Source: Cristatella mucedo (lineage: Eukaryota; Bryozoa; Phylactolaemata; Cristatellidae). Taken from it: DNA of 64,000 nt. This document shows, one piece after another, positions 1 through 62,400 of the stretch. Each line of letters begins with the position of its first letter. Positions within the stretch are counted from its first letter, which is position 1. The position numbers and the translations under genes were made by a program. The stretch is from NCBI GenBank assembly GCA_009760855.2, contig WPIO01000232.1, forward strand, positions 60,001 to 124,000, read 5' to 3'. The notes beneath the pieces are model-generated. The model was not told the origin of the DNA. It saw nothing but the letters and a program-made list of their open reading frames with translations, and ran no database searches.

Positions 1-90
1 TACCAAAGCAAGCGGTGGAGATAGCCGTAAATGTTCCCTCTGTCGCTATGAAAATAGGATGTTAAATCTGCTGGCATTCTAACACTTCGC
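1..90 (+). repeat. SINE-2 tail (truncated by window start)
   Basis: Matches the SINE-2 3' part seen elsewhere: AAGCGGTGG-AGATAGCCG, ...TGTCGCTAT..., then TGTTAAATCtGCTGG. The tRNA-like head lies outside the window. Confidence 0.7.
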
Positions 91-229
91 AACTGCACGA
101 TAGCAAGCTAGATTACTGGACAAAAGACTGTTCAATTTAGGTTTAAACTCGTTTGAAGCTACACTGCTCACTCGTCAGTTGTATGCTGAACGTAATCTCT
201 CCGATGATCGAACGGACATGTAAACATGT

Positions 230-790
230 AAACGATGTCATGTAATGTATTTACGTCTGTAACTCCACAAAAGCCACTGAGACTGTGCGGCTATTACGCA
301 TCCCATTTTCCTATAACACACTCAAAGCCGAAGTGGCTTTCGGTACTCATTCGCTAGCTAACAGAAGTCATCTCACGCTACAAAGAGAAATTGAGAAGCC
401 TAGCTTCCGGTGTCAGGAAGGCAGCTGAGGTAGTGATTAGCGTTGAAGTAGCAGCTCAGGTCGGCTGTAAGAGATGCGTCCAAGTCAACAGCAGGGGATA
501 AACTTCGTTGCGTAAGAATACTGGAACTTGGTTCCACATTCAAGGACCTGCAGAACCAAACTTTCTGTCACCAACACTCTTTAAGCGATGGAAAGGAATA
601 GCTAATTTATTTTTCATAGAGAACCTGAATTCATAATGAGGCTGAAACTTGCACAGCAGTTAAGCTATGAATGGAGGAGCCCAGCCGTGGTGGGCCTTGT
701 GGTTCAGTGTAAAAACTTTGCTCTGTATCCGTTAGTCAACCGGCAGCCATCCTAGATCTTTCAGCAAAAGGACACACATCGTCAAACCTC
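230..790 (-). mobile_element. LINE-B 3' fragment
   Basis: Minus-strand copy of the LINE-B C-terminal reverse-transcriptase-ORF region and 3' end. The terminal motif TGGAGTTACAGACG is at about 260, and the CCGAAAGC and GGTAGC-type blocks match 18935-20005 and 46868-47335. It is diverged and not open. Confidence 0.6.
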
Positions 791-1500
791 TGGGATTGCT
801 AAACTAGCTATGCAGCCGTATTCATCACCGGCAGCAGTGGCCTGGTGGCTTTTTTTGATAGCCCCGCCCGAATGGGATTGCAATAGTCTTGCCGAGACGG
901 AACTCACGGACCTAGTTATATTTTTTGCAAGCTACCGTGGAAGACAGCTGGAAACAAAATTTTGTGTTTACATTACAACGACTCTGTACTACTCAAAATA
1001 GACCTGTTTGCTGAGTGCCTTGAAAAATGGTTACTATCTATTGACTGCACGTGGTTGGAGATTTAAAAATGTCGTCGGGCCTCTAATGTGGCTTCACAAG
1101 GTTACCTGGTTCTTTTTATGAATAAGTGACAGCCAGGGCACTAGGACGCACTGTCACACAAAACAAGAACTGGCCACAGCGGACCGAGATATCTGTAGGA
1201 AAAGACCGTACAGTACGCCGAGTGGCACTGCGCCGTCTTTGGAAAGATCCTCGGATAGCACGCCGATTTTTCCACTGCGAGTCAAGTCTGTGCCTCGTGG
1301 ACCAATCTGTCGCGGCTCTAGATGATAAGTCCACCTTCAGCTAACCTGTCCGCTTTTTTGGGGGGCAAAGGTCACTGCAGCTGCTGCTTTCATCGGGCGA
1401 AAGACAAAGAAGACGGTCGGAGTTCACTGCGAGTTCGCCGGGAACCCCAAAGCGACGGACAAAAAGCGGTGCATAGAAGTGGAGCACTGATACTATCATA
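791..1500. other. Non-coding stretch, nothing recognised
   Basis: Short open frames occur here on both strands, but none has splice-site support or family resemblance. No repeat copy was recognised. Confidence 0.4.
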
Positions 1501-1502
1501 CT

Positions 1503-1503
1503 A

Positions 1504-1552
<49 letters not shown>
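1503..1552. repeat. (TA)n microsatellite
   Basis: About 25 TA units, uninterrupted. Confidence 0.95.
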
Positions 1553-1554
<2 letters not shown>

Positions 1555-1931
1555 TGCTCTGATTTGCTACCTTTCCGGGAAAACGAGCAGCTGGAAACTG
1601 TGAGCATCCATTTCAGGCACTTATGAAGATCTATGCCAAACGGGCTGCAGAATGTCGCTCAAGGTCCATATCCTTGATGGTCACCTTGAAAAATTCAGAG
1701 AGAACGTGGGAACTTACTCGCCGATGTGAAGCGAGTGCTTTCACCCGGATATACAGAAACTTTGAACGTCACCACCGGGAATATTATAACGAAAACACGA
1801 TGGCGTGCTGCGTTTGGGGGATTCACAGAGAAAACGATGGTCGTTACAGTCGTAAATCTAGAGAAACTGCTCTTTTTTGAACTATTTTGAGTGGTTATTT
1901 AATTGTGGTATGAATTCAGAGTAAATGTGCT

Positions 1932-2332
1932 TTAAAGTTTATTTTGCGTGTTTTTTCTGACTAAATGCGAATCACGCGAAGCGAATTTATTAGTTTTCTT
2001 ATCGGTAACAGACGTGAGTGAGTTCCCGGATTTGGGAGCATACGAACTAAATACACGGTCTCTAAATGATTTGAGGTATGTACGAGGTATCGGTAAACTG
2101 TTGGATTCCGAAAAGCGGGTGGTACGCTGCTTGGCCTGGCGGGGGAGTAGATCTGAGAGATAGGCTGGAGCTAAAGAATGAAGTGACCTAAAATTGAGCG
2201 ACAAAACCTTGAAATCAATCCGTTGCTTGACTGGTAGCCAGTGCAGGTCGGCGAGAAGTGGAGTAATGTGGCAACTGCGACGTTCACGAAAGACAAGCCT
2301 AGCTGCAGAGTTTTGCACCAGCTGCAATCGCC
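1932..2332 (-). mobile_element. LINE-A C-terminal ORF fragment
   Basis: The minus strand is open for 131 residues starting LQLVQNSAARLVFRERRS and continuing HITPLLADLHWLPVKQRI, then LAPAYLSDLL. This is the hallmark C-terminal region of CR1/L2-like non-LTR retrotransposon ORF2 proteins. It is 5' truncated, as usual for these elements. Confidence 0.88.
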
Positions 2333-2333
2333 T

Positions 2334-2421
2334 GTTCCCTTTGCAGCAAATGTAAAGTGCCTAGAAAGAGATTGAGTTCTCTGGGGGCGCTTTATCAAGT
2401 ACATTATTATTATTACTATTA
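2334..2421 (+). mobile_element. LINE-A 3' tail, solo
   Basis: TTCCCTTTGCAGCAAATG, then the hairpin core (GTGCCT-AGAAAGAGATTGAG-TTCTCT-GGGGGCGC) and a (TTA)n tail. It lies head to head with the minus-strand LINE-A fragment immediately to its left. Confidence 0.8.
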
Positions 2422-3351
2422 TCGCACATGCTGGTAGGCCAGCAATGGCGACTACTCACACCGGTCGGCCATGCGGTGCTAGCGCCGGAAGCTAGAGCCG
2501 GTTTTTCTGCGAGCGGCGCGCGAGCTCGCTCGTGCATTTGAGCTCGCGTCGTGCATTCAAGCTTGCTCGTGCATTCGAGCTCGCGTCGATCGAGCACGGC
2601 GACAGCCGTGTCTTTTTGCGCGGCAACGCCGTCATCGCCGCCGCCGCGAGAATCGCGCCGTTCGACGGCGCGGTCGATCTGTGACAGCGAAACGCAATGC
2701 GCCTGCACGCGGCGAGGCCGCTGCCGTCAGCGCACAGGAGCCATCTCAAAGGTTTTTCCGCCGCCTGCTCGCGGCATCCGACGCGATCGCCCGCAAGGCC
2801 GCCGACGGACGGCGGCCTAGCGGGTAGATAGGCCGCTCGCCGAGCCGACGACGGCCTCGCTCTCCACCGCATCGAGCGCGAGAGCGCCCTCGGCATCTGG
2901 CAGTCGTCGGCAGCCTTCTGCTAACTGGAGACTGCGTTTTAGCTTGGAAGCTCTACGATCGCCGACCACGGTCCCGGCGCCCTTAATGAGCCGGGGCCGC
3001 GATCTCCGACCTGTGCGCGAGCATCGCCGCACGAGCGGCGGCGGCGGCGCCGACCGTGCTGCGGGGGAGTCGCGGCCGGGCATTGTTTGCGTACTGGTCG
3101 GCTTCTGCGTGCCGTGTTTAGTCGCGAACCGGGCGAGCTTCATTGCGTCTGAAAAGGTGCGCCGTCTGAAGAGCGGCCGCCGAGCGCGCCAAAAGCGAGG
3201 CCTTCCGCTCGTGCTTTGCCTTGCGTATCGCGTCCAGTCGCCTCGGCGCAATCGGCACGCCCGCGAGCAGAGCGGCGCTGAGCGCGAGACGAGGGCGAGT
3301 CCACGCGTGCCCAGCGGCTCGCCGCCCCGGCGCCGATGTCGAAGCGCGCTC

Positions 3352-3487
3352 GCCGCCGCCGCCGCCGCCGCCCGCCGCCGCCCGCCGCCGCCCGCCGCCG
3401 CCCGCCGCCGCCGCCCGCCGCCGCCGCCGCCGCCCGCCGCCGCCGCCCGCCGCCGCCGCCCGCCGCCGCCGCCCGCCGCCGCCGCCT
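3352..3487. repeat. (CCG)n-rich array in the CpG island
   Basis: CGCCGC and CCGCCCG units for about 135 bp. It yields long Pro/Ala/Arg or Gly/Ala open frames that are shadows of the repeat. Confidence 0.9.
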
Positions 3488-3723
3488 CCTTCTCCGGGCT
3501 CGCTATTGAACACTTCCGAACGACGGCGGAGACAAAGCATTTGCGTATGAATGGCGCCTAACAACGAAAAAAGGCCAGGTAGCTAGGGCTGCACACCGGT
3601 CCCGAGCACCCGTGGGCTAGCAAGCGGCCGTCGACCAGCCCGGCGGTCGTGCGGCAGCGAGCGCGCGACGGTAGGAGCCTGCCCTCAGTGCCGTCGTCGC
3701 CATCGTCGTCGAGTCCGGCTGCA

Positions 3724-56290
<52,567 letters not shown>

Positions 56291-56925
56291 GTCAACTCGG
56301 AATAATGCGAGCAGCTACCAGAGTAGGTGCACATCAGCCGACGAGACGCGCATCTCGTCGACCTTCGATTGACCGCTGCGCTAGACTCGGGAAGGTGCCA
56401 CTGTTGGCGGTGCGACAGTCGGCGGCAGCGATCTCCCGATTGGATTGTGGCAGTGTACGACGGCCCGCACGGACTCTTCTCACTGCCCTCTGCTGCTGGA
56501 AATTAAGTCAATTTCCCTGTCACCCGCATGTTTAAGATAGCTTGTCTGCATTTCTAAGGTTCACACTTTTTGTCCTCAGCTCAAGTTTGATGTCCAAAAA
56601 GTAGTTCAGCTGCACTACTACTACCCTGCTCGAAAATGTCCGAGGAAGTTGACTGGCGTCTGCCACTACGGTTCACCGCTCGTCAACCGAATACCATCTA
56701 TCGGCTGCTTACTTTGGCAAGTCGACATGATCGTGAACAGACACCGTTCAGTCTGTCATTCTTCGAGGTCGTGCTGCACCGCTTTGCACTGCTGCTACTT
56801 TGGTCGATGAAACATTACAGCGATTGCTCAGCTCTCCTTCCCCCTCCTAGCAGTCGGCTTTCTTGTCTGTGGCATAACTACCCCTTACCGAAAATTGCTC
56901 AAACCAATTTACCTTTCTGTGCATA

Positions 56926-56931
56926 ATTAAA
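56926..56931 (+). terminator. Candidate polyadenylation signal ATTAAA for the SPMIP4-like gene
   Basis: ATTAAA lies about 640 nt past the stop codon, in an A/T-richer stretch with a GT-rich sequence just downstream (gtgagt). I saw no AATAAA between 56291 and 57300. This is a weak, position-based call. Confidence 0.3.
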
Positions 56932-57338
56932 CATGTGAGTATAATTGGCTTCGACTTGGACCGGCTCGCTGGGTGGCCAAAAGCAGCCATCACACAAGCT
57001 GCCACCCACCCAGCCAGCCATCGTTAGTTAGCCACAGCTGCTGCTGCCACCCTGCAGCACAGAGCAGTGGGCCAGATGTTCATTATGCAGGCTACCAGAC
57101 CCCAGGTAGCTGCCACTGGCTGCGGCAGTCTTGAGATCAGCCGCATGCAGTTGTTTTCACTCACCCTGCTTGCTTGCCTGCTCGGCTTGAGCCCGTGGAG
57201 CTGACATGGCCACTGTTCAGCCAATTTACCGGAGCTGCGGCTCGAACATAGGCCTTGACCCCTGACACGCCTAGCGAAGCTTAATCAGCAATGCCGGGCT
57301 CATTGATAAAAAAAAACGCTGCTAGCATCCAGGTACTG

Positions 57339-57344
57339 TTTATT
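57339..57344 (-). terminator. Candidate polyadenylation signal AATAAA for the TALE gene
   Basis: TTTATT on the plus strand reads AATAAA on the minus strand, about 1.5 kb after the homeobox stop codon. If used, the 3' UTR would cover about 58844-57320, including a GA array and CpG-rich sequence. The call rests on motif and position only. Confidence 0.3.
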
Positions 57345-58099
57345 GCCGTTAGCAAGTGGATATGAAGTAACTCGTCAACTGAAAAATATATAGTACACGA
57401 ACGGTTTAGCTTAACTAGAAAAATCCGGTTTGTTAGTAGCAAACCTAAGCAAAGGGCTGATTCTCTGCACAGAACACTAAACGATAGTACAGTATGAAAG
57501 CTTTAGGTAAAGCATATCAAAGACGTAAAAGGAGCCGAAACCTCAACATTTCGACAGCAGACGCCGCAGCGTTGAAGCCAGTCTGACGGCACCGTTCTCA
57601 CAGCTTTCTGCAGCTGCCTGCTGAAGCAGCAGCAGAAGCGGCAGTCACTCCATCACCACTGCCACCAGTCGCAGCATGTTTCGCCACTAGTCTCGTCTCT
57701 CAAACGTCCAATCAGAAGCAATAACTACAAGTGCCCAGCGTTGACACTTGTGGAAGAAAAACTGCAGCTAGCTCTATCTACACGATGCCGGAGGCACGGC
57801 GCTCCCCTGCTGATGCAGCAGAGCACGCAGGCTGGCTCGGTCGCCGATTGGGCGGCAGCCTTAGCAAAAAAGTAACCAACATAGACGCATTGCGTTCGTG
57901 GGCGATGGAACGTGCCAAGGCCGCTTGTACAGCCTGATCTGTCAATCGGCGACCCGCCACCGCAGTGGCAGGATGCACGGCATCACTTCCGGCCGAGCAT
58001 CACTTTGGCAGCATCTGAAACTGCACGGAGGCTCTGGATGCGAGTGCAAAAGGGGCACGAGAGGCACGGCTGAATACAAGTGTAACGAGTGAAAAACGT

Positions 58100-58844
58100 A
58101 CAAAAAGAAAACCGATGCAACGCCCAGGCAAAGCACCGGGCGCATACGGTGCGGTCGCAGTTTCACCGAAGAGCTGCGACCGTCGCGGACAATCGTCGTC
58201 ACTTCGGCACTCGGCCGACGGCTGCAGTAGCAGGCGGATCTGCCAGGCAACTGTCTGTGCGACAAGACGTCGCATCGTCACCCGTGCACTCGTCGTCGTC
58301 CTCTGGTCGTCGGTCGGTCGGTCGGCCTGCTTCCGCCGTGACCTCATCCGTCGAATCCACGCTGCTCTCTCGCTTGAGTCTTCAGCGCGAGCACGCCCTC
58401 TTCTCTGCTCCCTTCCGGTCGGGCGAAGAGGAGGACCGCAGCCCACTGAGCCGTCACGTGCGCTCACGGAAGCAGCAGTCGAGCGCAGGAAGGAGCCGAA
58501 AGGAGGCGCTAGCTCGAGAGAGAGAGAGAGAGAGAGCATAGCATAGCAGGCGGCTCCTGGGTAGTTCCGCACTCGTCGCTCCTGCTCCTCTCGGTCTCAG
58601 CCACCGCCGCCATCTTGGCAAGGCAGCGATAAACGAGGGCAGTGGCCTGGCCTCCGAAAGTGGGCTGGGAGCCCTCTCGCGGCGGCTCGCTCGCGTCGTC
58701 GAGCACGCCGTCAATCGGAGTAGGGTGCCGTCGAGTCGCGACCGCCCATCGCCGTGGTGCGAGAGGCCTTCTTCACGGAGGTGGACATGGCACAGTCGCC
58801 GGCGGCCCGCACCACCGCTGCTCGCGCCCTCGGCGGCTTCGCGC
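58100..58844. promoter_or_regulatory. CpG-rich patch with a YY1-type motif downstream of the homeobox stop
   Basis: GC- and CpG-rich sequence holding a short GA array (58518-58537) and CCGCCATCTTGGC at 58607-58619, which matches the mammalian YY1/initiator-type core (AAGATGGCGG reversed). It may be the 3' UTR of the homeobox gene or a cryptic promoter. The open frames on both strands look compositional and are not called. Confidence 0.3.
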
Positions 58845-59417
58845 TCACATGTCCTCGCCTCGCCACTTGGGGAGCAGGCGGCGGCGAGCGTTGGTGAACC
58901 AGTAGTTGATCTGAGTGATGGACAGGCCCGTCTGCTTGATGAGCGCGCTCTTCTCGTCGTCGTTCGGGTACGGCTTGTCCTGGTGCTCCTTCAGCCAGCT
59001 CAGCATCACGCTCACCGCCTCCTTGGGCAGACTCTGGTGCTTGCGCGTGGCGCCCTCGGCCGCCGCCGCCGTCGCCCCGCCGATGCCCTGCTGCTGCTGC
59101 TGGGGCAGGGCTCCCAGCTTGCCCGGCTGCATGTGGTTGCCTCCGCCGAGGTGGTGGTGATGATGGCCACCCGAGCCGAGGCACGCAGCCGGCGACATGC
59201 CGCCGAGCAGGTCGGACATGCCGCCGCCTACGCGACCCATGGCGCCTCCGGCGCGGGTGTAGTCGATGCAGTGCGCTGCTGAGGCACCGCTGCCGCCGCC
59301 GGGACCTCCCAGGTAGGCTCTCGACATTTTGCCCGGCTCCAGGATGGGCTTCATCAGGTACGACGACGCTTCGCCTCCGCCGTAGAGCAGACCCATGTCG
59401 TGCTGGCGCTCGCCCAG
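58845..59417 (-). CDS. TALE homeobox gene, last exon with homeodomain
   Basis: Minus strand: acceptor ggccattattttgcag before 59417, then [17 protein letters not shown] in phase 0, stop TGA at 58847-58845. Gly-rich sequence, HHHHH and QQQQQ runs precede the homeodomain (about 59042-58848). Helix 1 is about [16 protein letters not shown], the loop carries PYP, and helix 3 is [14 protein letters not shown]. Trp48, Phe49, Asn51 and Arg53 (homeodomain numbering) are intact, so DNA binding is expected. Confidence 0.93.
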   Translation of the reverse strand: MGERQHDMGLLYGGGEASSYLMKPILEPGKMSRAYLGGPGGGSGASAAHCIDYTRAGGAMGRVGGGMSDLLGGMSPAACLGSGGHHHHHLGGGNHMQPGKLGALPQQQQQGIGGATAAAAEGATRKHQSLPKEAVSVMLSWLKEHQDKPYPNDDEKSALIKQTGLSITQINYWFTNARRRLLPKWRGEDM

Positions 59418-62400
59418 CTGCAAAATAATGGCCAATCCACTGAGCTCGAGAAGCAAGACCTTGACCTTAAACTAGACGGATATGTCCTCCATCGCAGCAA
59501 GCAAACACGGGCAGCGAGGGTGGCAGCCAGAAAAAACTCCGACGACAGCCTCCGGTGTTTTAGGTGACACACTTCAGGGTCACCTCGAGTGTCACATGAG
59601 CATGCCTCGATTTGGTCATTTGACAGGTGAAAAGATTTTGCTCAACAGCAGGATGAAAAACTGGGACATACCAGGACCAAAACCGTGTGGCACTGCACAC
59701 CGGGCCATTGGCAGGTGGGGGGGCCTACTCAAGCTTCCGGTAGCAGCCAACCACTGACCTCGACCTTGGCTCTTTCACCTCTAGCTGAACTGCTGCGCCC
59801 GAATCAGCCTCTTCGTGCCCTCAGATTTTCTATAGACAATAAATTAGCTGGTCAATGCCTCAGCTTAAAGACCGTTGGCAACAAAGGCTTTCTCTCTTAA
59901 GATCTTAGACCGTGGAAATCACTTTCAGAATTCTTACACAACGACATCTACTCTCCTGCTGATGACTGTGATACATTGTTTCCAGCGGTCCTGAGCTGCC
60001 ACTTCCATGCTACCACTACCTCGACTGACTCAGCTACACTTCTCACTTTCCCTTTGTCTCGTGAGATAAAGTCCGCTGGCTACCGCATGTGTACAGAAAG
60101 CCACTTACGCTCAGAATAGGCTATAGAAAACCCTCATACTTAATATAATTCATTTGTATTTGCATAGCGCCCCAAGAGAACTTAATCTCTATTCAGGCGC
60201 TTCACATAAGCCTCGGGGCTCGAGCCTTGGACCTCGGCCTGACCTTGGTCGGGGCGAGCACCTTAACCGCTGGACCAAACCAGCTCGGCACCCACAAGGT
60301 CTTTGAGGAGTCAAACGACGGAGATGCATTACATTAGCTCTGCGGTGAGAGTGCGGCAGGCTGCAAATGCAATGTGCCGCCGTCACAGCAGACACAGCCG
60401 CCACGTACCTGGGCACCGTTCTGCATGTGCGAGTAGGCAGAGGCCTGCGGAGGATACAGCGGGCTGCCCATGCCCGCTGCCGCTAGTCCGCCACCTCCAG
60501 CTCCTCCAGCGTACTGTGGCCCGGCCAAGGCTGCTTGCTGGTGCTGCTGCCTGTGCGACGGCGGCTGGTGCATCATGCCGCCTAGAGGTGTCATTCGCTC
60601 TGGCGGCTGATATGAAGACTGGGCAAAGACGTCGGCAGACGACGCAGCAGCAGCAGCAGCAGAGCCCGGTCCGGCGCCACCGCCGTAGTAGTAGCACGAA
60701 GAATCGCCACCGACGCCGCGCGCACCGGCCGACACGTCGCCCATGAACGACTGCTGATAGCCCTGCAAGCAACAGCGACTCAGATCAGGTGGACGAGTCC
60801 TCGTGACTTGAATCGCCGAAGCCGGAAGCTGGCGACCGATGCGCAGCCACAGCGAAGGCTTCGGGCCGTTTTCAAGCGACATGGCAACTTGGCCACCGGT
60901 GTGCTGGCACACGGCAGAGCGATTGCTCAATGCGCGACTCGCTCGTAAGGTCAAGGTCGACGGCCTTCGGGGGGGGGGGGGGTAAGAGAATCGAGCTGAC
61001 AGGACGGCACGGCTCGATGCCACATGCACAGGGGGAGGGCGGGCCTGACAAGGTGACGACTTACCGATGCTGCCGCACAGCTGACAGCAGCGTGAGACAT
61101 TGCGTAGCCCGCTCCTGGCTGCTGCACGGACAGTCTCGGCGTGGCAGGGAACTGGCGAGACATCATCGGGACGCCAGTAGGTGGCATCTGTCGGCTCGAC
61201 CCTACTGTGTAGCCACTCTGCAAACGGTGAATTTGAGCAGCGAATGACAATAGCCGACAGCATGCTGCCGCTTGCTGCCACCCCACAAGAGCTACACCCG
61301 CTGGCAACTGAGGCTTCTTCGTCTGCCGGCCGTTGGCGATGCCATAGCGGCTATGCCAATGCCCGGAAGTGATGCAGGACGCAGCAGCAACTCCATGCAA
61401 GCGCCAGGAGGCGCAGAGCCTGCAGTAAATGAGCGCTAACTGCCGACGGCAGAAGCTCGGCGCCCGAATCTGGATTTCAGGTGTTGCAGCCAGCGCTGGC
61501 GGCACGACCAGCCCACGCGTGAGGCCGGCTGCTGCTGGAACGACAGTTGCAGCAGCAGCTGCTGCAGCAGCAGCTGCTGCAACTGTAGCTTCGTGAGGCC
61601 GGCCGCCACGGCCATCGCCGCCATGCCCTCCTGTTTTATTGAGTGCAACCAGTAGCAGCCGTCGCTGGCATTGGCAATGGCTGGCCTCAGCAGTAGCGGC
61701 CATAGTGGCAGCATCATGCAGGTGATATGGCCACCCCGATGGCCGTCCTGCGCGCCTGCTCGGCAGCAGCACGGCTGCTCCTGGCGCCGGCGTCCAATGC
61801 CACCGCAGCAATAATTTGCAATACCACACAATCAGCTCAAAGCCATCAGTGGCAGATCATTGGCCGCTTCGGACACAGATTGCAGCACATACAGTGATGA
61901 GTGTCTCCGATTATTGGGCAGCATAAGCTGATTAGTTAATGAGTGGCTAGTTTCAGTCGATCGATTTAGGTGGGCATAACGGCAGCCAGCAGCAGCAGTA
62001 GCATCGGCAGAGCCAATAACGGCCGTAGGGATTGATATTAATCCACTCTTTAACCAATTGACGAGTGACTGCAATGACCAGCGAGAGGTGCTTCAATCTC
62101 GGGCGATCCGTGAACGAACAGACGCAAGCGAAATCGCCACCACCACCATTGCAGCCACGTCTGCAGCAGCTGGTTGCATCGGTGCCCCACTTGGCGCGTC
62201 GACGTCAGCTTACGTGTGTGTGCGGGAGGAGGGAAAAGTAGAGAAAGTGTCAACAAGGCGAAGGCGACCGCCTGTTGGCAAATTTCTCATGGACAAATGC
62301 AAACAAGACTCTTTTCGAGATCGAGCAAGCGAGAGAGAGAGAGAGAGATCACTCAGTACGGGTGGTTTGACACACTGGAAGCAGCTCTTTATGCCTTGAA

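Larger units (their letters stand above)
56291..58099. other. Intergenic region / 3' UTRs between converging genes
   Basis: Between the two stop codons I see no further supported gene. The stretch holds the probable 3' UTR of the SPMIP4-like gene and the distal 3' UTR of the homeobox gene. No SINE or LINE copy was recognised, which is unusual for this window. Confidence 0.5.
59418..60408 (-). other. Intron of the TALE gene with LINE-B and SINE-1
   Basis: A 991-nt phase-0 intron. A plus-strand LINE-B fragment (about 59755-60130) and a minus-strand SINE-1 (about 60145-60290) fill more than half of it. Confidence 0.75.

Noticed and set aside
2944-3564. Long overlapping frames in the CpG island (Arg/Pro/Ala or Gly-rich)
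   Set aside because: Both strands are open because of GC composition and (CCG)n; no conserved motif or splice pair apart from the exon at 3724-3851.
58845-59456. Naming the homeobox gene TGIF, MEIS or PKNOX
   Set aside because: The domain shares features with TGIF, but Tyr47 and Thr50 are atypical and the N-terminal diagnostic region is outside the window.
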